From the NCBI GenBank assembly GCA_030430165.1, contig JAUIGL010000066.1:1-35413 (forward strand): a stretch of 35,413 nt of DNA. The letters run 5' to 3'. This document shows, piece by piece, positions 31,083 through 35,413 of this stretch (position 1 is the stretch's first letter; the number at the start of each line of letters is the position of its first letter). Under the pieces are notes generated by a model, which worked only from the letters and a program-made list of their open reading frames with translations, was not told the DNA's origin and searched no databases. This DNA is from a bacterium. Its GTDB lineage: Bacteria > Desulfobacterota > Binatia > HRBIN30 > CADEER01. The position numbers and the translations under genes were made by a program.

Positions 31083-32807
31083 TCAGGAAGCCGGCGCGGC
31101 CTGCGGGCCGCGGACCAACTTGCCCGGCAGCGCGCCGGTCGCCTGGCCGTCCTCGTAGATGACCTTGCCGCTGCAGATCGTGTACTTGTAGCCGTCGACC
31201 TTCTGCACCAGGCGGCGGCCGTTGGCCGGCAGGTCGCGCACCATCTCCGGCGCGTGGATGTGCAGCCGGTCGAAGTCGATGACGTTGAGGTCGGCCTTCT
31301 TGCCCGGCTCGATGGTGCCGCGATCCTTCATGCCGTAGAACTCGGCGGTGCGCTTGGTCTGGCGCTCGACGATCGCTTCGAGGGGAATGCGCTCGCCGCG
31401 GTCGCGATCGCGCACCCAGTGGGTGAGCAGGAAGGTCGGCACGCTGGCGTCGCAGATGACGCCGCAGTGGGCGCCGCCGTCGGACAGACTGAACACCGAC
31501 TGCGGATGCAACATCATCTCGCGGATCGGCTCGAGGCTGCCGTTGGCGTAGCCGAGCAGCGGTAGGTAGACGAATCCGCGGCCGCCGTTCTCCATCATGA
31601 TGTCGTAGAGAACCTCCTGCGGCTGTGTTCCCGTGCGCTCGGCGATGGCGGCGACGCTGTCCGACGGCGCCGGCTCGTACTGCGGCGGATCACCCAGCGG
31701 GTACATCATGTGGTAGCCGAAGAGGATGATGGCGACGATCCCCTCGACCTGCGCGGCGTCGGGCGGCGTGGCGAGAATCGCCTCGCGTACTTCCGGCTTG
31801 GCGAGCTCGGCGCGTCGCTGCTCCTCCGGCATGTTGGCGTACGGCTGATACCCCGGGTGAAAGAGAAAGGGGTGAATCGTGCTCTCGAAGCTGAGCAGCA
31901 TTCCCGCCGGGCGCTGCGCCACCTGCGGAGTGAGCTTGCCGCCGCGCGCGGCGTCCTCTTCGCAGGCCTTGAGCAACCGCTTCCACTGATCCGGATCCAT
32001 CGGGCTCTGCAGGCAGGCGAAGGACACCGGCAAGCCCGTTTCCTGGCTGAGCTCGCTCATCCAGCCGAGCTCGTCTCCCTCCGGCGCCAGGTCGCTGGCG
32101 ACCTCGAAGACGCCGTGCCCGGCCTCGCCCATGGCGCGACCGATGCCCATCACCTCTTCGCGGTCGGCGGTGGTGCCGGGGACCAGCTCGCCGTCGACGG
32201 CGCGGTGCAGGATGGTGCGCGAGGTCGAGAAGCCGAGCGCGCCGGCCTGCAGGCCTTCCTTGACCAGGCGCGCCATTTCGGCGACCTCCTGCGGCTCGGC
32301 CTTTTCGTTCTTGGCGCCGCGTTCGCCCATGACGAAGGCGCGCACCGCGCCGTGTGGCACCTGGGTGGCGACGTCGATGGCGCGCGGCATCTTGTCGAGA
32401 GCGTCGAGGTACTCGGGGAAGCTTTCCCAGTTCCAGGTCATGCCCTCGGTGAGAGCAGTGCCGGGAATGTCCTCCACGCCTTCCATCAACTGAATCAGGA
32501 ACTGCTCTTCGCCCTTCTTGACCGGTGCGAAGCCGACGCCGCAGTTGCCCATGACGACGGTGGTGACGCCGTTCCAGCCGGACGGCGTGAGGTGGGTGTC
32601 CCAGGTCACCTGGCCGTCGTAGTGGGTGTGGATGTCGACCCACCCCGGCGTGACCAGCTGGCCGGCCGCGTCGATCTCGCGCTTGCCGGGGCCGACGTCG
32701 TCTCCGACTGCGACGATCTTGTCGCCATCGATTGCCACGTCTGCCTTGCGCGCGGGGGAACCGGTGCCGTCGACGACTTTGCCTCCGCGGATCACGAGAT
32801 CATGCAT
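31083..32807 (-). CDS. N-acyl-D-amino-acid deacylase-type amidohydrolase
   Basis: 574 residues, an amidohydrolase-superfamily TIM barrel. It opens with HDLVIRGGKVVDGTGSPARKADVAI and carries the first metal motif as DIHTHYDGQ (His60, His62). The Cys of GNCGVGFAP (C89) is the third zinc ligand in D-aminoacylases. Later blocks are FSTSRTILH, SDGGAHCG, and the closing GTIEPGKKADLNVIDFDRL. The large family includes many uncharacterised members acting on D-amino-acid, dipeptide or cyclic-amide substrates. ATG 32807 has AGGAGAG 6 nt upstream; an extension to 32888 is not supported. It is divergent from the next gene. Confidence 0.88.
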   Translation of the reverse strand: MHDLVIRGGKVVDGTGSPARKADVAIDGDKIVAVGDDVGPGKREIDAAGQLVTPGWVDIHTHYDGQVTWDTHLTPSGWNGVTTVVMGNCGVGFAPVKKGEEQFLIQLMEGVEDIPGTALTEGMTWNWESFPEYLDALDKMPRAIDVATQVPHGAVRAFVMGERGAKNEKAEPQEVAEMARLVKEGLQAGALGFSTSRTILHRAVDGELVPGTTADREEVMGIGRAMGEAGHGVFEVASDLAPEGDELGWMSELSQETGLPVSFACLQSPMDPDQWKRLLKACEEDAARGGKLTPQVAQRPAGMLLSFESTIHPFLFHPGYQPYANMPEEQRRAELAKPEVREAILATPPDAAQVEGIVAIILFGYHMMYPLGDPPQYEPAPSDSVAAIAERTGTQPQEVLYDIMMENGGRGFVYLPLLGYANGSLEPIREMMLHPQSVFSLSDGGAHCGVICDASVPTFLLTHWVRDRDRGERIPLEAIVERQTKRTAEFYGMKDRGTIEPGKKADLNVIDFDRLHIHAPEMVRDLPANGRRLVQKVDGYKYTICSGKVIYEDGQATGALPGKLVRGPQAAPAS

Positions 32808-32980
32808 GGGGAGCTCTCCTCGGGTTGTGAAATTTCGCACCCGGAGCGTCCCTTGTGGACGCGCCGAGCGGGCGAGATTCAATGGCAAACCCTATCGTCG
32901 CCCCTCGGAATCTGTCAATCAAGGCGGGTCAGTGCATGCAGTCGCTGGTGGCGAGGAACGGTCGTATATGAGGTTGGATC

Positions 32981-33910
32981 GTGGGCGGACGTAGGGCAGA
33001 GCCGAGGCTGAGGCGGGTGCCGGGTGGTGCGCAGTCGGCATGGCAGAAACGCATGCGTTCCGCCGGTTTCCGTAGCCAGCTGGCCGCCGCCTTGCGCAGC
33101 GACGTCGAAGACCTGGCCGGCTCCCGGGTCGAGGAGGTGGTCGACGCCGCGGCGCTGCGCCGCGCGGTCGCCGCCGCTGGCCCAGAGCTGTTCGACCCGA
33201 AGTCGTTCGCCGAGATCTTCGTCCACGCCGCCAACCGGGCCGAGGGACGGGCGGCCAAACAGTCCCGCTCGCTGCAGGACTTGCTCGACCCGGGCATGGT
33301 CTCGGCGGTTGGCGATCTGCTCGACCAGGACCTCGACCGACCCGGAGTATACGACGACCTGGTCGCTTCGGTGATCCGCCAGGAGTTCTTCGCCAAGCTC
33401 TTCGCCGAGATCATCCACTCGGCGATCGTGTCCTTCAACAAACGCGTCAACCCGTTGTTCGGCGGAATCGCCACCAGCGTGTTGGAGGATCAGATCAAGG
33501 GATTCATCGCGCTCGGAATGCCGATGCTGCAGGAACAGGCGGTTGCCTTCGCGCTGAGCCCGGCCAACCGCCGCTTCGCTACCGATCTCTCGCGCAGCGT
33601 CATGCGCGGGCTATCGCAGGAACCCTTGAAGACCCTGGTCCCGCGCACCTCTACCCGCCACCATCGCCAAGCCGAGCGTCTGATCGCCGACCTGCTGCGC
33701 AGCCCCCAGTTCCAAGGCGCGACCACCCGCGCGCTGCTGACCGGCTGGGACGACGTCTACCCCAAGCTGCGCCGCCGCAAGTTGGGCGAGCTCGTCGACA
33801 TGGAGGCGTTCGCTGGCGTGATCGCGGAGCCGGCGGCGGTAGCGATCGCCGATGCCCTGGCGCGGCCGGCGGTGGCTTCTTTGTTTCAGGGACTAGGGGC
33901 TAGGGGCTAG
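32981..33910 (+). CDS. Protein of unknown function, end encoded by heptad repeat
   Basis: 309 residues from GTG 32981, or 285 from ATG 33053; the start is unsure. It is mostly helical, without signal peptide or long hydrophobic segments. Notable stretches are RQEFFAKLFAEIIHSAIVSFNKRVNPLFGG, EDQIKGFIALGMPMLQEQAVAFALS and RSPQFQGATTRALLTGWDDVYPKLRRRKLGEL. I recognise no family. The last residues (GLGARG) and the TAG stop are encoded by family A heptads, so the original C-terminus may have been replaced. It is divergent from the amidohydrolase. Confidence 0.65.
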   Translation: MGGRRAEPRLRRVPGGAQSAWQKRMRSAGFRSQLAAALRSDVEDLAGSRVEEVVDAAALRRAVAAAGPELFDPKSFAEIFVHAANRAEGRAAKQSRSLQDLLDPGMVSAVGDLLDQDLDRPGVYDDLVASVIRQEFFAKLFAEIIHSAIVSFNKRVNPLFGGIATSVLEDQIKGFIALGMPMLQEQAVAFALSPANRRFATDLSRSVMRGLSQEPLKTLVPRTSTRHHRQAERLIADLLRSPQFQGATTRALLTGWDDVYPKLRRRKLGELVDMEAFAGVIAEPAAVAIADALARPAVASLFQGLGARG

Positions 33911-34150
33911 GGATTAGGGGTTAGGGGTGGTGGGCGGCTTTGCCGCCTTCTTTGATGCTTGGGATCTGGGATCTAGGAGCTGGGATCTGGGGGTGGTGGG
34001 CGGCTTGCTGCTTTGTTTGCCAGGGGGCTGAGATGCCAGCGAAACTGAATACCAGCCCCCCTGAGATCCCAGATCCCAGCCCCCAGACCCCCAAAAATTA
34101 GGCGAGGCGGCGAAGCCGCCCACCACCCCTAGCTCCTAACCCCTAGTCCC
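33889..34150. repeat. Nested heptad elements: family A arms enclosing a family B element
   Basis: Outer arms are 33889-33947 and 34107-34150. Each has GGGGCTA-type heptads joined to GGTGGTGGGCGGCTT-Y-GCCGCC, in inverted orientation. Between them a second inverted element uses GGGATCT heptads (33959-33995) and their complement (34055-34092). The outer arms overlap the stop codons of both neighbouring genes. Confidence 0.85.
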
Positions 34151-35413
34151 AATCGACAGCGCGTTCGTCGATGGTTGCGGCGACTACTTCGATTCCACTG
34201 GAGCGACGACGGGATCGACGATCACGGCGAGTCCGGTCGCTGTCGAGTCGTTTGAATACGGCCGCGAGGATGGCTCCCTGGCCGGGCTCGACTGGGGTTG
34301 CCGTGGCGAGGGCGATACGGGCCTCGCCTGGGGTTGGCTGACCGCTGTGGAGTAAGGACTTGCCGAGGCCGGCAGATTTGCGAACGCGCACCAGCTCGAG
34401 CTTCTTCGGATCGAACTCGAGGGTGACGTCGAACGCCTGCATCTCGCCGTCGACCACGAAGGCGATGCGTTCGTAGCGCCGCGCGCGGCGCGTGCTGTGG
34501 CGCAGCCGGGGCGGTGCGGAGAGGCTCGAGGTTGTCGCGGCGGCGCCGCCGCTCAGAGTGCAGTCGCCGAAGGCGGCGGCCTGCCAGTCGGTGTTGGTGA
34601 CCGTGTGATCGAGCGAGATGGCGATCTCGGCCGGCTGGCAGGTGCCGCTGCCGATCACCGGGCCGGAGCCGCCGGACACCGAATCGCCCGGTGCGATGAG
34701 CCAGTCGGAGCCGCACGCGGTGGCGGCTGTGAAGCTGGTTCGCGCGCCGACCAGGCGCTGCAGGATGTGCGAGGCATCGAGCGCGGAGACGCTGCCGTTG
34801 CCGGTGACGTCGCAGGCGAGCGCTTGAATCGGGCTGAAGGCGCGCAAACCGATCGAGCTCTGCAGGGCCCAGGAGGCGTCGAGCGCGCTGAGACCGGGCG
34901 GCTCCGGGTCCGATTTCGCGGCGTGGACGGTCCAGTTGCCGGCTTGCAGGTCGGCGAAGGAGTAGGCGCCGCTGGCGGCGGAGCTCGTCTGGTGGCTGGC
35001 CTCGCCGCTCAGGCTGATGCTGACGCCGCCGACTCCGCCGGCGCTGCCGGCGTGGCGCACGCTGCCGCCGATGGTGAAGAGCGGCGGCGCGGTGGTTGCG
35101 GTCGGAGTTGGCGTGTCGGGAACGGGCGTCGGGCTCGCCGTCGGCTGCGGCGCCGCAACCCCGCCTTCGATCTGCAGCAGGTACTGGGTCAGCTGATCGC
35201 GCTGTGCCTGGCTGAGCCCGAGCGCCACCCGGTGCGGTTGCGCGGCGGCGAGGTCGTCGGCGTTGGAGACGATGACGTGGTCGATGCTGACGTTGGCCCA
35301 GCTGATCGGCGTCGTGATGCGCAGCGTGTTGTTGGTGCCGGCGGCGAAGACGATGCCTTCGAGGCGCAGATTGCGCCAGTTGGTGTGGCGCCAGCCCGGG
35401 TCGTTGCCGAGCA
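34143..35413 (-). CDS. Secreted dockerin-like/CBM-like protein, N-terminus beyond window
   Basis: The frame is open from the window edge, so the start lies outside; a GTG at 35228 is only internal. From the edge: a beta-sandwich tail (RLEGIVFAAGTNNTLRI, NVSIDHVIVSN) like galactose-binding modules; a short helix LSQAQRDQLTQYLLQI; a Thr/Pro linker; an Ig-like repeat with VGGVSISLSG and GAYSFADLQAG; then two dockerin-like loops, LSALDASWALQSSIG (degenerate) and DVTGNGSVSALDASHILQRLVG with Ca-binding spacing; and a cohesin-like strand set (FVVDGEMQAFDVTLEFDPKKLELV). It ends in a basic segment. It is probably exported. Its stop TAG lies within a heptad repeat. Confidence 0.78.
   Translation of the reverse strand, partial: LGNDPGWRHTNWRNLRLEGIVFAAGTNNTLRITTPISWANVSIDHVIVSNADDLAAAQPHRVALGLSQAQRDQLTQYLLQIEGGVAAPQPTASPTPVPDTPTPTATTAPPLFTIGGSVRHAGSAGGVGGVSISLSGEASHQTSSAASGAYSFADLQAGNWTVHAAKSDPEPPGLSALDASWALQSSIGLRAFSPIQALACDVTGNGSVSALDASHILQRLVGARTSFTAATACGSDWLIAPGDSVSGGSGPVIGSGTCQPAEIAISLDHTVTNTDWQAAAFGDCTLSGGAAATTSSLSAPPRLRHSTRRARRYERIAFVVDGEMQAFDVTLEFDPKKLELVRVRKSAGLGKSLLHSGQPTPGEARIALATATPVEPGQGAILAAVFKRLDSDRTRRDRRSRRRSSGIEVVAATIDERAVDWD

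Overview
The window is GC-rich, densely coded bacterial chromosome. There is no plasmid or phage signature and no rRNA, tRNA or CRISPR array that I can recognise. Several traits fit a soil or sediment lineage close to the old Deltaproteobacteria, most plausibly Candidatus Binatota: a wax-ester synthase/DGAT, a Baeyer-Villiger-type flavoprotein, an MFE-2-like dehydrogenase, a TTQ amine dehydrogenase, secreted proteins with Thr/Pro-rich linkers and cohesin- or dockerin-like modules, and a C-terminal Cys/transmembrane/Arg-cluster sorting tail. This placement is an inference from gene content only; no marker gene in the window settles it.

Layout. 1-2.2 kb: C-terminal part of a secreted two-domain protein, a terminator, then fabI. 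2.2-6.1 kb: lgt facing an SDR across an array of small hairpins; then a WS/DGAT acyltransferase coupled to a YhbY-type RNA-binding protein. 6.1-10.5 kb: a small ribbon-helix-helix protein, an MFE-2-like SDR, a membrane glycosyltransferase with a PA14-like tail, and an NTF2-fold protein. 10.8-15.4 kb: a class II aldolase/adducin protein, a secreted beta-helix protein, and a CDP-alcohol phosphatidyltransferase overlapping a YbhN/AglD-type membrane protein. 15.6-21.3 kb (minus strand): a probable seven-gene operon, BVMO-aauB-aauE-aauD-aauA-cytochrome c-truncated AMP-binding protein. The last six genes are joined by five successive 4-nt stop/start overlaps. 21.7-24.9 kb: a MOSC fusion protein, a membrane-anchored esterase and a lipoprotein. 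25.3-29 kb: a CMD-like protein overlapping a class III nucleotide cyclase, then a homocysteine S-methyltransferase-family protein with a ketosteroid-isomerase-like partner. 29.3-35.4 kb: a K+ channel with two RCK modules, a D-aminoacylase-type amidohydrolase, an unrecognised protein, and the C-terminal part of a dockerin-like secreted protein.

The aau-type operon is the clearest functional unit. A periplasmic tryptophan-tryptophylquinone (TTQ) enzyme would oxidise primary amines to aldehydes and pass electrons to a small cytochrome c that takes the place of amicyanin. AauE and AauD would support export and disulfide formation of the small subunit.

The least expected content is in the spacers. 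There are at least six kinds of short repeat: two heptad families (GGGGCTA and GGGATCT/GGGAGCT) arranged as inverted, sometimes nested, elements that touch gene ends and even supply stop codons; an array of hairpins punctuated by GTCCCAA; a ~250-bp MITE with 15-bp perfect terminal inverted repeats, present twice; a palindromic CCCCCCTT/AAGGGGGG element present twice; and a TGCCTN hexamer element that has duplicated the end of a gene.
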